Of a stretch of DNA of 64,000 bases, positions 31,949 through 41,426 are shown piece after piece. The notes under the pieces were generated by a model, which was given only the letters and a program-made list of their open reading frames with translations, searched no databases and had not been told where the DNA came from. A program made the position numbers and the translations under genes. Every line of letters starts with the position of its first letter. The stretch's first letter is position 1. This DNA comes from Tritrichomonas foetus (taxonomy: Eukaryota > Parabasalia > Tritrichomonadida > Tritrichomonadidae). The stretch is from NCBI GenBank assembly GCA_001839685.1, contig MLAK01000689.1, positions 10,379 through 74,378 on the forward strand, written 5' to 3'.

Positions 31949-32480
31949 TGTTTGACCTCAAATAAAAATAAATGATGTGATTGTCTCCTCCATTAAGATG
32001 ATTTATTTTGACATCATAGAACGTTATAAAAAATGATCGAAATCAGAAAAAGTTGGATTTTGAAAGATAATCACTTTCTAATTTCTGAAATGTATTGAAA
32101 TAGCCAATTTTTTGTCAATACTTACTATATCTTAAAAATGTATATAAACAATATTTATTTACTAAGAAACTTTGGAGAAACTTCACGCTTATATCTCATT
32201 CAAATGGTTTAATAGAAACTTTGTGTATGTATTCAATTTCCATGATTGTAAGTAAAGATTCAAATATCATATTTTCCGCTTATACTTTTCAGAAAAACCT
32301 AAATTAATTGAAAAACTACTTTTTTCGATTTTAAAGAATCTTTGCGAAAATAAACAATGCAAAGAATCAAACTAGAAATCTGAAAAATTCTCTCTTGAGC
32401 GGAATTTAATTAATGAAATTTCAATGTTCAGAAAATTTGAGATCTTGGTGATTGGGCATTCAATTCTTAATACTGTTACT
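31949..32480. promoter_or_regulatory. Divergent promoter region of two ABC half-transporter genes
   Basis: About 530 bp shared by the 5' ends of both genes. On the minus strand GGTCAAACA immediately precedes the ATG at 31948; on the plus strand an initiator follows at 32481. Otherwise AT-rich, with no coding capacity seen. Confidence 0.4.
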
Positions 32481-32485
32481 TCACT
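32481..32485 (+). promoter_or_regulatory. Initiator (Inr) TCACT
   Basis: TCACTATTATTAA fits the trichomonad initiator with start at 32483, leaving a 13-nt leader to the ATG at 32496. This decides the start: the upstream in-frame ATG at 32424 would lie before the initiator. Confidence 0.5.
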
Positions 32486-32495
32486 ATTATTAAAG

Positions 32496-34928
32496 ATGCA
32501 GTCTGATTCAACAGAACCTATATATGAAGACTCTGAAAGAGATCTTGAGTCTATCAAAGAAGAAGAAGAAGAAAGTCCGTTGGGAACATGGAAAGATTTA
32601 AGCCCGTCCAAAAGCAGACAAATAAGAGCTTTGTACAAAAAAGCCTTTTTAACAAAAATTAGAAGTGTTTCATCAATAATTGAAATTCTTATTGCATTTA
32701 TTCTTCCATTTTTAATGTACATGATTTATGTAATTTCGAAATCCGATATAGAAGCTGTTCGATATCCAGAAGTTGAAGAGGTTCCATTAGTATCAAACGA
32801 TTTAATGGCTTTCTTTATGATGACAGAAAATCCGACATTTTTGGTAGCCCCTGATAATGATAAAATGAAAAATTTAATTAATCATACTTTACTCTTGCAA
32901 CAACTTCCATCGATGAATATTGAACTTCAATATATGAAAGATGCTTCAGACTTCGAAGAAAAAATCTATTCTACGAATTCTAATGGAATAGGTATTCATT
33001 GGGTAAATCATGAAGACGAAGATTCATTCAAAAATCCAATATTCGAGATTTACTATCAAACTTTATACTTTTTACCGTCAACATGGACCTTTATGGACTT
33101 AAAACATGCTTTGGCCATGATTAATTATGAAAAAACCGGAAATACAACTAAAATCCAGAACAGTCCTTTATTAATGAATAATATCAAATATACTAAACAA
33201 GGATTTGCTCATCCTAAACTCACATTCAGATCAACAGGTGCTAGTTTTGCCCTTGGGTTCTTTGTTACTCTTCCTTTGATATTTATGACAATGACTGACA
33301 TGGATACTATCATCTCAGAAAAGAGCGTTCATATTACTCCATTATCATTTTTGATGGGAATGAGTGAATTTTCGTATTGGTTGGTATCATTTACGGTTCC
33401 ATTTTTCATTGGCTTAGTAATTTACGTATTTCATTCATTTATGCTATGTTATGCTTATGCAATGAAAGGAACAAGTGTTATATTCATTATTGTAACCCAA
33501 ATTTTATACTTAATCGGAGAAATCCTTTTCCAATTCACTATTTCAACATTCATCATTAATAGTGGAAAAGGAAGAATGATGATGATCATTCTTATAGTTG
33601 CCAATGTATTTTTAATGTTAATTATTAATAATTTAGTTATTGTTGAAGATTCAACAACAATTCTTGCCCACATTCTTGCCATTATTCCTTCTGGAGCACA
33701 CATAGAAATTATGATGCAGGCATATGTATCATCTGTTACGACGATTGCACCATTATCATTTAAGCGTTTAAGTGACCCATCTTATTACTGCCAGCCATGG
33801 ATACCTTTTATGTGGCAAATAATTGATTGTTTCTTGTATTTCGGTCTATTTTTACTTTTTAATACATTCAATCCACGTGGTTTTGGAACTTCCATTATGA
33901 GATGGAGAGACATATTTGATAAAGAAGCATGGAAGAAGGCATTTTCAAGTCAAACTGAAAAAAGAATTGGAAATGAGAACGGTAAATTTTTAGCAGTCAA
34001 TGGATTAAAGAAAGTTTATCATGGAACAAAAGATATTACTGCATTGAAAGGAATTGATTTTGATATCAAACGCGGTGAAGTCATTGTTATGATTGGCCCT
34101 AATGGAGCTGGAAAGTCAACTTTAATTAATACAATAGCTGGTGCTATTGAACCATCAGATGGAATTGTCAATATACTTGGACATAAAACAAACAGATTTA
34201 AAGACATCCAAAAATTCTTAGGAGTTTGTTTTCAAGATAATGTGATTATAAATCATTTGTCAGTAAGAGAGCATTTTGATTATTTTGGTGCTATTCGAGG
34301 AGTTAAACCAGAAATTCTTGAAGATACAATAGAATATTTTGCAACTAATATGCAGCTCACTGAAATGTTGAATAATCGTGCTGGAGATTTATCAGGTGTA
34401 CAGAAAAGAAAGTTATGTATTGGTTTATCATTACTTGGTAATCCTCCACTTGTATTAATGGATGAACCTACTGCTGGTGTTGATGTTCAAGCACGACAAT
34501 TAATCTGGAAAATGATTTCTAAAATGAAACACACTACATCTATTGTTACTAGTCATGCTCTTGAAGAAGCAGAAGCAGTTTCATCAAGACTTTTTATTGT
34601 TGCTGGTGGAAAAATTCCTTTTGCTGGCACTTCAACAGAGCTTAGAAACGATTGTAATTGTGGTTACCAGTTGAAAGTTGAAATGAAAAGTGGATATGAT
34701 TTCGCTCCAATCCTTGAGTTTACAAAATCTTTTATTCCATCAGCTAATCTCTCTGAAGAATCAAAGAATACTATTTCACTTCCAGTTGATAAATCAATCC
34801 CAAAGTTTTTAGCTGAATTTACTCGAAAAGAAGATGAATTAGGAGTAATATCTTATTCATTCACCGTTGAACAACTTGAAGACATGTTATTAAAACTCAT
34901 TCAAAAAGAAGAAGTTAATAATGAATAG
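32496..34928 (+). CDS. ABCA-like half ABC transporter
   Basis: 810 residues from the ATG at 32496, chosen because an initiator lies 13 nt upstream. A 24-codon extension to 32424 is possible but its hydrophobic sequence precedes an acidic cytoplasmic start (EEEEES). TM1 is at ~60-85, an extracytoplasmic loop at ~85-245, helices 2-6 at ~255-465. The NBD has Walker A GPNGAGKSTLI (~533), signature LSGVQ (~631) and Walker B LVLMDEPTAGVD (~652), then SHALEEAE with the switch histidine. It is close in design but not in sequence to the divergent neighbour: its signature motif is nearer to LSGGQ, so the two could complement each other in a dimer (inference). Lipid transport is the usual role of the family. 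Confidence 0.92.
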   Translation: MQSDSTEPIYEDSERDLESIKEEEEESPLGTWKDLSPSKSRQIRALYKKAFLTKIRSVSSIIEILIAFILPFLMYMIYVISKSDIEAVRYPEVEEVPLVSNDLMAFFMMTENPTFLVAPDNDKMKNLINHTLLLQQLPSMNIELQYMKDASDFEEKIYSTNSNGIGIHWVNHEDEDSFKNPIFEIYYQTLYFLPSTWTFMDLKHALAMINYEKTGNTTKIQNSPLLMNNIKYTKQGFAHPKLTFRSTGASFALGFFVTLPLIFMTMTDMDTIISEKSVHITPLSFLMGMSEFSYWLVSFTVPFFIGLVIYVFHSFMLCYAYAMKGTSVIFIIVTQILYLIGEILFQFTISTFIINSGKGRMMMIILIVANVFLMLIINNLVIVEDSTTILAHILAIIPSGAHIEIMMQAYVSSVTTIAPLSFKRLSDPSYYCQPWIPFMWQIIDCFLYFGLFLLFNTFNPRGFGTSIMRWRDIFDKEAWKKAFSSQTEKRIGNENGKFLAVNGLKKVYHGTKDITALKGIDFDIKRGEVIVMIGPNGAGKSTLINTIAGAIEPSDGIVNILGHKTNRFKDIQKFLGVCFQDNVIINHLSVREHFDYFGAIRGVKPEILEDTIEYFATNMQLTEMLNNRAGDLSGVQKRKLCIGLSLLGNPPLVLMDEPTAGVDVQARQLIWKMISKMKHTTSIVTSHALEEAEAVSSRLFIVAGGKIPFAGTSTELRNDCNCGYQLKVEMKSGYDFAPILEFTKSFIPSANLSEESKNTISLPVDKSIPKFLAEFTRKEDELGVISYSFTVEQLEDMLLKLIQKEEVNNE

Positions 34929-35131
34929 TGCCAAAGATAGAAAACATACACATAGAATATAAACATACTCATTCTTTCATTAAATAGAATAATCTATTAT
35001 TTTCTTTTTCTTTTTATTCTTTTCTTTTTGTCTCAAATTTATTTATTTATTTACAATAAGATGTAACTGACATTAAAGATATATGAATTGATTATTATAA
35101 TCATGGTTAAGTAGGAGTAATTAATTAATCA

Positions 35132-36388
35132 CTAAAGTTTATATTGTGAGAGTTGGCATCTTCTGAAGTCACGAAGCATTTGCAAAGCATCATCAATTTT
35201 ATCATTCTTTCTAACATTTTTGATCGCAAATTTGAACACTTCATTGACAAGTTCAACTTCTTTCTTGTGAATTTCGACATTTCCATAACTCAAATGTGTC
35301 TTTACAATATTTTTCTCTTCACCAATCACTGAATACATGAATAAATTCAACATGTTTGGTGGATCTTCTTGGCTCACACGCATAATTACATCTTTTATTG
35401 GCTTTTTGATTCTCACTTGTCCGACATTTGATTGGGCACAGCAAAGACCGAGTCTGGGACGTTCTTCAGGATTTCCATCAATCACCCATTTTATTCCATT
35501 CAACCACTTTTTGATTCGCATTTGTTCATTTAATTCAACACGAAGTTCATGCATTAATTCACCAAATTTTTCAGGACGTGGATTGATTGAAAGTTCAAAC
35601 AAACCTACGCAGTTTGCTGGTGCCAAAGTTTGTTGAAAAGCAGGTAAAGATTTCACAGTATCATAAGCAGTTTGAATCCCCCAATCCCCAAGATTTTCAT
35701 TGAAGCTTTTAAAAGTGAGAATATAAGCAGCGGCAGTGAATTCTGTGAGTCCTTTCAATACATCTTTCTTTGGATCATATATTTCAGTGAGTTCTTTTCT
35801 CGAGTCAAAAGTATTTGAAACTAACTGTAAAACATCACTTTCATCAGGTTTAGTGACTCGCGTGTTTGCATAATGCGCAATTTGTGGCTTTTGATAATGA
35901 ATTGAAAATGGCTTCACATCATGAATAGAGAATACATCATCTAAGTTTATTGGAAAGTATGGAATTTTCAAGTCCTTGGTTGGATTCTGCACTTCATTCA
36001 TGACATTCATCATCATGTGACCGCTAAAGAATCCATGATTATAAGATAACACAATTTTACTTGAATTCACAGCAACTGTTGCCAGCTTATCAGTTCCATT
36101 TGGATGACAGTTTTTCAAGGCCCATGTCAGACTATCTTCCAAATCTGTGATTTCATCTGGCATTTTAACCACCTGGAAATCTGGTTTTTCAAAGCGGCAA
36201 AGTGTGTCATTTTTCACCTTCATGAAGAAAGGAGGTGATGCATTTTTTGCCCTTTCCAGAATTGTTGGAATGGCTTTTGGATCTTCAACATCAATTCCGA
36301 GATTGATATAACAAGGAATTACTGATGCATACATTTTTTCTAAAGGATGGATTGGCCTCATTGCTATCATTTTGTTAGTCATAGACAT
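35132..36388 (-). CDS. Condensation-fold (chloramphenicol-acetyltransferase-like) acyltransferase paralogue A
   Basis: 418 residues, related along its length to the gene at 37154. The fold is that of condensation/alcohol-acetyltransferase (PapA-like) enzymes. The catalytic HxxxDG motif aligns to HGFFSGH (~118), so His is kept but Asp is Ser. The later SNVG motif (AQSNVGQVRIKKP, ~325) replaces the DFGWG region and is shared with the paralogue. Families with this fold acylate alcohols or amines using acyl-CoA. Loss of Asp, mostly structural in this fold, leaves activity uncertain. Start: the first ATG (36386-36388) is given; Met10 (MIAMRP) aligns better with the paralogue's start. No operon partner is evident. 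Confidence 0.65.
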   Translation of the reverse strand: MSMTNKMIAMRPIHPLEKMYASVIPCYINLGIDVEDPKAIPTILERAKNASPPFFMKVKNDTLCRFEKPDFQVVKMPDEITDLEDSLTWALKNCHPNGTDKLATVAVNSSKIVLSYNHGFFSGHMMMNVMNEVQNPTKDLKIPYFPINLDDVFSIHDVKPFSIHYQKPQIAHYANTRVTKPDESDVLQLVSNTFDSRKELTEIYDPKKDVLKGLTEFTAAAYILTFKSFNENLGDWGIQTAYDTVKSLPAFQQTLAPANCVGLFELSINPRPEKFGELMHELRVELNEQMRIKKWLNGIKWVIDGNPEERPRLGLCCAQSNVGQVRIKKPIKDVIMRVSQEDPPNMLNLFMYSVIGEEKNIVKTHLSYGNVEIHKKEVELVNEVFKFAIKNVRKNDKIDDALQMLRDFRRCQLSQYKL

Positions 36389-37153
36389 TGTATAGAATCA
36401 GAAATCAAACAAAAAAATAATTTAAAAAAGTGACGGGAAATTGAGAAGGACTAGTTTCAATGATCACCTCAAAAGTCGAGTTTTTCTCTGGTTCTGATAC
36501 TATTCAAAACAATGATTACATCCACCATTTTAATGAAAAAGTTCAATATGTTTGTCAATGGTGAATTAAAGGCTAATTGATTCTATCAATATTCAAAATT
36601 TCAAAGGATAAACTGATTGATATCAATATCTAACAACATTAAATTCCCGCTTTTCTTCTCCTTTCATTGTTTAAATTCCAATTTATTCTGAAATTATACT
36701 CACTGCTCTGTACAATGATTAAATTAATAAATTTAGTCAAGTTGAAATTCTATTGTGAATTCATGAATATTTTCATGAGTACATAGGCAGTATTCTCATC
36801 ATATGATTTTTGTATATATACCAAAATTAATGTTGTAATAAATATTTTATGAATTAAATAAATTAACATATTCATGATGATGATAAATTTCATTGATAGT
36901 GCAAAGAAATTAGGCTGTTAATTTTCCCCTTATATCTAGTACAACAAACTATTCCATATTCTTTTTGAGAAAATTACTAAAAACAAATGATTTCATCATC
37001 AAAAAATAAATTAAACAATGTTGTGATCCATTTTCAATATTTTTGTTAAGGTTTGATAATTCGAAGTAAAATTCATTATTTCCACAAAACAACATGTAAA
37101 TCAAAAGTAGGACAAAATTTTATCCAAGTTTTTATTAATTAAGATTCAAAAAA
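36389..37153. other. Intergenic region between the two acyltransferase paralogues
   Basis: About 765 bp of AT-rich DNA. It must contain the promoter of paralogue A and the 3' flank of paralogue B. No gene or repeat is visible. Confidence 0.5.
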
Positions 37154-38491
37154 TTAATGTTTTCGAGAATTTTCTTGGAATTTTCGAATTTGTTCATACG
37201 CATCTTGAATACTTGTGTCAGGGCTGATTTCTTTCAAAGCAAACACAACTGAGGAGGCAAGAGCATGTGAGTCTTCATTACTTAAAACACTTTGTGGCTG
37301 TTGAAAACGTGTTACAAGAGTATTCTTTCCATATTTGGTCTTTGAATAAACAGTAAAAGATGCAGAATTAGGAACAAAACGATGTATGACAGTTTGTTGA
37401 ATCCAACAGTCAACAATTGGTTTTTCTAAAATGAATCTTCCAACATTAGAAACTTCAGGCATGACCAAATTTTTTTCAGGCAAAGTAAATCCAGCTTTCC
37501 CAAGTGCACCAAAAGCATCAAAAAACATTCCATCATTCATGTATTGATTATATAAATCTCTAAATCGGCTTCCGATTTGACGAATGGTCATTTTTGATGT
37601 TTTATCTGGTTCAATATCTTTTAGAACCAGATAAATTGGGGAAAAATTACAGTTAATTGTGTTCATCAATTGATTATTTTTAGTATAACCATCAAAATGA
37701 TGTTCATTATATAGATTTATATATTTTCCAATTTCTGGTCTTAAATCTACACATGTTTGAATTCCAAATTTTTGTAGCTTACCTTCAAACGCCATCAAAC
37801 AAAGTGGAATGATTGTCCAATAAGAATCAGTCAAACCAAACTTCGATTTAATGAATTGACAATCTTCAACTGGAGTTTCAAAATCATGATAACGACAATT
37901 TGTATTGTCTTCGTTATCATCATTAGCATCGTTATTATTCTTTCTTTTTGTTTGTTCACATTTCATGTTTTTACTCCAATGTGCCGTTGTTATGTTTTCA
38001 GCTGATTGTGCCCATCTTTCAATTTTAACACCTTTTTCGTAAATTCGTGAAAATATTTCATCAGTGCTTGTTGGAAGAAGTGAAATTTCACTTGTTGGTT
38101 TGATTTTTTCATTCAGTAAGTTTTGATATAAGTTCATAAAGAAACCACCATCATAAAGAAGATGTGTAACTGAGACAGCAACATATTTATCATTTGCTGC
38201 AATCGTTGAAAGTGTTTTATCATAAGACATTGGAATAGTATTCACATAATTACATGCTTCTCTTGCTGAGTGAATATTTGTTGGAATTTTATGAACAACA
38301 AAATCATTTTTATGATAAACAACATTATCACCTTCAAGTCGAAGGTCAAAACCCAACATTGCATTATGCAAATTTTCGATAATTTTTGGAACAACTGAAG
38401 GGTTTTCAATTTCAATAGCAAATTGAATTCTTTCGTTACAAGGAATAAAACCTTTCTCGAAAATGACAAGTGGCCTTTGGGTTTTGAGCAT
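37154..38491 (-). CDS. Condensation-fold acyltransferase paralogue B
   Basis: 445 residues from the ATG at 38489-38491; the longer frame starts at TTG and was trimmed because MLKTQRPLVIFEKGF aligns with paralogue A's start. The catalytic HxxxDG motif is intact as HLLYDGG (~109). The second-half motif SNVGRFILEKP (~365) matches paralogue A. An Asn/Asp-rich insert (KRKNNNDANDDNEDNTN, ~190-206) interrupts the linker between the two lobes. It is probably a CoA-dependent acyl transfer enzyme of the alcohol-acetyltransferase/PapA type; the substrate is unknown. It ends with a helical YEQIRKFQ segment like paralogue A (LQMLRDFRR). Confidence 0.7.
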   Translation of the reverse strand: MLKTQRPLVIFEKGFIPCNERIQFAIEIENPSVVPKIIENLHNAMLGFDLRLEGDNVVYHKNDFVVHKIPTNIHSAREACNYVNTIPMSYDKTLSTIAANDKYVAVSVTHLLYDGGFFMNLYQNLLNEKIKPTSEISLLPTSTDEIFSRIYEKGVKIERWAQSAENITTAHWSKNMKCEQTKRKNNNDANDDNEDNTNCRYHDFETPVEDCQFIKSKFGLTDSYWTIIPLCLMAFEGKLQKFGIQTCVDLRPEIGKYINLYNEHHFDGYTKNNQLMNTINCNFSPIYLVLKDIEPDKTSKMTIRQIGSRFRDLYNQYMNDGMFFDAFGALGKAGFTLPEKNLVMPEVSNVGRFILEKPIVDCWIQQTVIHRFVPNSASFTVYSKTKYGKNTLVTRFQQPQSVLSNEDSHALASSVVFALKEISPDTSIQDAYEQIRKFQENSRKH

Positions 38492-38638
38492 TCTAAATTT
38501 GAAAACTTCTTCGACCAAACAAGCGCACAAAATTTCACCAAATAATGGAAGAATGATTTGTCTCCAGATAACAAAAGCATACTTTTCTTTCGTCTAATCT
38601 CATTCATATGATGTGTCTAGTAGATACTATCTATACAT

Positions 38639-38709
38639 GGATCGCACTTAAGCCCAAAATGATTTTGGAAAACGATAAATCCAGGACATAAGGATAAAAG
38701 TACACAACC
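38639..38709 (+). repeat. Dispersed terminal-repeat-like element, copy 3
   Basis: GGATCGCACTTAAGCCC followed by AAAATGATTTTGGAAAACGA aligns with copies at 15984 and 52793. Its end, AAGGATAAAAGTACACAACC at 38690-38709, recurs in inverted orientation at 39577-39596. Confidence 0.5.
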
Positions 38710-39576
38710 TGGAAATACGTTTATTTTCATTAANTNAACTGANNTTTTTCGNATCTTGGAAACAACTTCCCGACTCTCTGATGCTTAATTTACAGCAACG
38801 AATTTTTGCTGAATAGATCTCAACCAATAAAAAATGCCAAAATTCGCTTGATTACTATTTTCGAAATTACACGTTATTTCTAAAATCTCCAGGCAGATGA
38901 AAGATTTTGCCCTTTCCACTAGATCAAAGAGTTACTCAAATATTTCTCTATATTATCCCTACTATGTGGACAATTTTATCGAATTTATCTTGCAATACAC
39001 CAATTTTATTGAATTTGAATTTTCCGAAAGATTGATGCTTAGATTTTTTTTCAAACTTTGCCAACATGCACAATTTCGTCAGAATGTATTAACATCGATT
39101 TATAAAGCATTTTCGTCTTTTGGTTGTCGAGAATTACGTTCTCAAAAAAAATTCGATATTTGATCAAAATCTAATGAACCAATTGTATTCAACTCACACA
39201 AAATCATGAACATTCTTATTAATAAAGAAGGAAATTGAATTTAATTCTGAAATTATTTGAGAATCTTATTTTTTGGGCATAATTTTTTTTTCTTTCTTAA
39301 AATCCTTTTGAAGGAGCTTATCCATGTAAATACTCTCAAAAATCAAGGATATGTCGCATATGTGTGGGAAAAAAGTAGATTTTCATTTTCAATGGAATAG
39401 ACGATTATAATGTATTCAAAACAATAAGTATTTCTAAAAAAATTGCTTTTTTTATTAAATCGAAGAATATCTCAAAAATAAAAAGACAAAATCTTTTAAT
39501 ATTTTGGATATATTATTTTTTAATTATGCTAATTATATGGAGAAAATATAAATAAAATCATAAGCGTAGAAGCATA

Positions 39577-39603
39577 GGTTGTGTACTTTTATAAGGATCG
39601 CAC
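39577..39603 (-). repeat. Inverted partner of the 38690-38709 sequence
   Basis: Read on the minus strand it is GTGCGATCC followed by TTATAAAAGTACACAACC, nearly identical to 38691-38709. The pair brackets ~870 bp of decayed sequence, as terminal or subterminal inverted repeats of a DNA transposon would. Confidence 0.5.
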
Positions 39604-39971
39604 AACAAAAATCACTTCATATCACCAATACTCCATTATAATTAGAATTTTTTGATTAAGGAAAATGTATTAGATGATGCTCCCTTTATTTTAATGGAAG
39701 GAAGTTTTTGTGCATTTAAAGTATGTGTTGTATGATTTCGTATAGATAATCGAGCTTTAATCAATAAAGTCTCTATGCATATAGCTGAGAAAACTATTCT
39801 ACAAATCGAATATATGATTATCTTGAGTACCAGAATGCATTTTCCTCAGCTTTTTATCATGGCGACATTTTGTAAAGACACATTCTAAAGACAATTTAAT
39901 GATTTGGAGTGTATAACTTATAAGCTTTAGTTAAATATAAATCAAAACTTTCATAAGATCAATTCTTTCCC

Positions 39972-41426
39972 TTATTTCTTTTTCTTCGGATTTTCTGTAT
40001 CGTCGGAGTCGTCCGAACTTCCAATACTCATACTTCTGACGGATACGTCCGAGTCCATATTCTCGTTATCATCGAGATCTCTATCGACTGTAATTTCATC
40101 ATTCTGTGCTGTGTTTGTTTCAATTTCAGAGATATCGTTTGCTGGTGCAACGTTCACTTTGGCTGTTTCAACATTGTTGTAGGCATCTTCTTCATTGTCT
40201 TCTGTCGAAACGTCCTTTGGATCAATTTTATTGTAGTTAAAGCATGGATACTTGGGGATCTTATTATACATGAAAACTGCCCATGTCATAATTACGAAAC
40301 CGGCAAGTTGAATGTATGATCCTGTTGCCCATTCTTCACCTGCCATTCTGTATTGGTAAAGTGTTTCACTCTTTTCAAAGCTGTAGAAGATGATGAATGA
40401 AACGATCCAAATCAAAAATGTACGGAAGGCTTCCATCAATGTTCTGACAACAGCTGATGTACGACTGATTAAGGTGGCTGATGTGATATTATAAACTGTT
40501 CCAGAGATGAAGCATAAGAACAAGACAAGGAGAAGAATTGGAACGCTGTTTCCAATCATCAAAAGAGTATCAATTGAATCCTCATGAATTCCATTTCCTT
40601 CTGGGCCAGGCAGGTAGTAGGAAATTGGCATGAAAATAAATGCGGATATGAATGTTGACCAGCAGCCTTCTAAACCGCAAATCATAACTGGGTGGTATCC
40701 TCTAACGCGAGCGAAGAATTCTTCGTATGAGATACGGATGGCATAGCCGACTTGTGATACGAATTTCAAAATGATGATGACAGCAACCCAAAGTCGGGAA
40801 GTTGTGACTGTAGAGGACTCGTCGGCATTAATGATACCTGCGGCTCCAACCATCGTGAGTGCAATGACGACAAAAATGATTGCGATCCATTTATACCATG
40901 GAAATCGGACTTTGAAGATCCACCTTGAGATAAGCGACACACCGACGAGTGTACCACTCTTCATCATAGAGTCGATTGAGACACTAACGAAGACGACGCA
41001 AACTGATGAAACGATGTTTTCGAATACGTCAACCAATGCTGGAATTGCGAATTCTGCGAAGTTTTTGAACGAGAGGTCTGTCAAATGGACCAACTTTTTG
41101 TTTCCGTGAAGCTTGTCGTAAATAAGCATGCCTAAGTATGGAATGACTGCGCATGCCATTCCGAAGAATTGAATCATGGTGACGAACCATGGCTTCTGGA
41201 ACTTGTGAACGCCGTATTCGGGAACACCAACTGCTTCGAAAATAAAAACGAGTTTCATGAAAATGGCATTACAAATACCAATCACAAGGAAAAATATCAT
41301 CGGCCATATTTTGGGCCAGAGCTCTTTAAATGTTTTCTTTGGTTTAACAACCTCGCTGACTCTGGAGCTCGAATCGTTCTTCTGTGAAGACGATTTCAAG
41401 CTGATGCTATCAGATGGTTCGCCCAT
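39972..41426 (-). CDS. SLC35F6/CRT-like drug/metabolite transporter
   Basis: 484 residues from the ATG at 41424-41426; the longer frame starts at GTG and was trimmed. A Ser-rich N-terminal tail is followed by about ten transmembrane helices (~45-405) in the drug/metabolite transporter (DMT) arrangement. A segment reading FAIPALVDVFENIVSSVCV, then MMKSGTLVGVSLISRWIF, corresponds to the SLC35F-type FPALCD...LRGxxxxFT signature. Members move nucleotide sugars or other metabolites across Golgi or lysosomal membranes; the substrate cannot be assigned. The ~85-residue C-terminus is acidic and Ser/Asp-rich (DNENMDSDVS, SSDDSDDTE), a probable casein-kinase-2-type cytoplasmic tail. A TCATA initiator-like site (41450-41454) is ~26 nt upstream. 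Confidence 0.83.
   Translation of the reverse strand: MGEPSDSISLKSSSQKNDSSSRVSEVVKPKKTFKELWPKIWPMIFFLVIGICNAIFMKLVFIFEAVGVPEYGVHKFQKPWFVTMIQFFGMACAVIPYLGMLIYDKLHGNKKLVHLTDLSFKNFAEFAIPALVDVFENIVSSVCVVFVSVSIDSMMKSGTLVGVSLISRWIFKVRFPWYKWIAIIFVVIALTMVGAAGIINADESSTVTTSRLWVAVIIILKFVSQVGYAIRISYEEFFARVRGYHPVMICGLEGCWSTFISAFIFMPISYYLPGPEGNGIHEDSIDTLLMIGNSVPILLLVLFLCFISGTVYNITSATLISRTSAVVRTLMEAFRTFLIWIVSFIIFYSFEKSETLYQYRMAGEEWATGSYIQLAGFVIMTWAVFMYNKIPKYPCFNYNKIDPKDVSTEDNEEDAYNNVETAKVNVAPANDISEIETNTAQNDEITVDRDLDDNENMDSDVSVRSMSIGSSDDSDDTENPKKKK

Larger units (their letters stand above)
38492..39971. other. Transposon-derived intergenic region with ambiguous bases
   Basis: About 1.5 kb. Five undetermined bases lie at 38734-38752. 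A terminal-repeat-like copy starts at 38639 and an inverted partner sequence ends at 39603 (listed separately). Between them a plus-strand frame translates as SWKQLPDSLMLNLQQRIF, then a stop, then ~88 codons from 38897 of unrecognised but protein-like sequence. I read it as a decayed element; the class is not clear. Confidence 0.4.

Noticed and set aside
32372..32722. 116-codon minus-strand frame at the 5' end of the second ABC gene
   Set aside because: Antisense to a well-supported coding start with an initiator.
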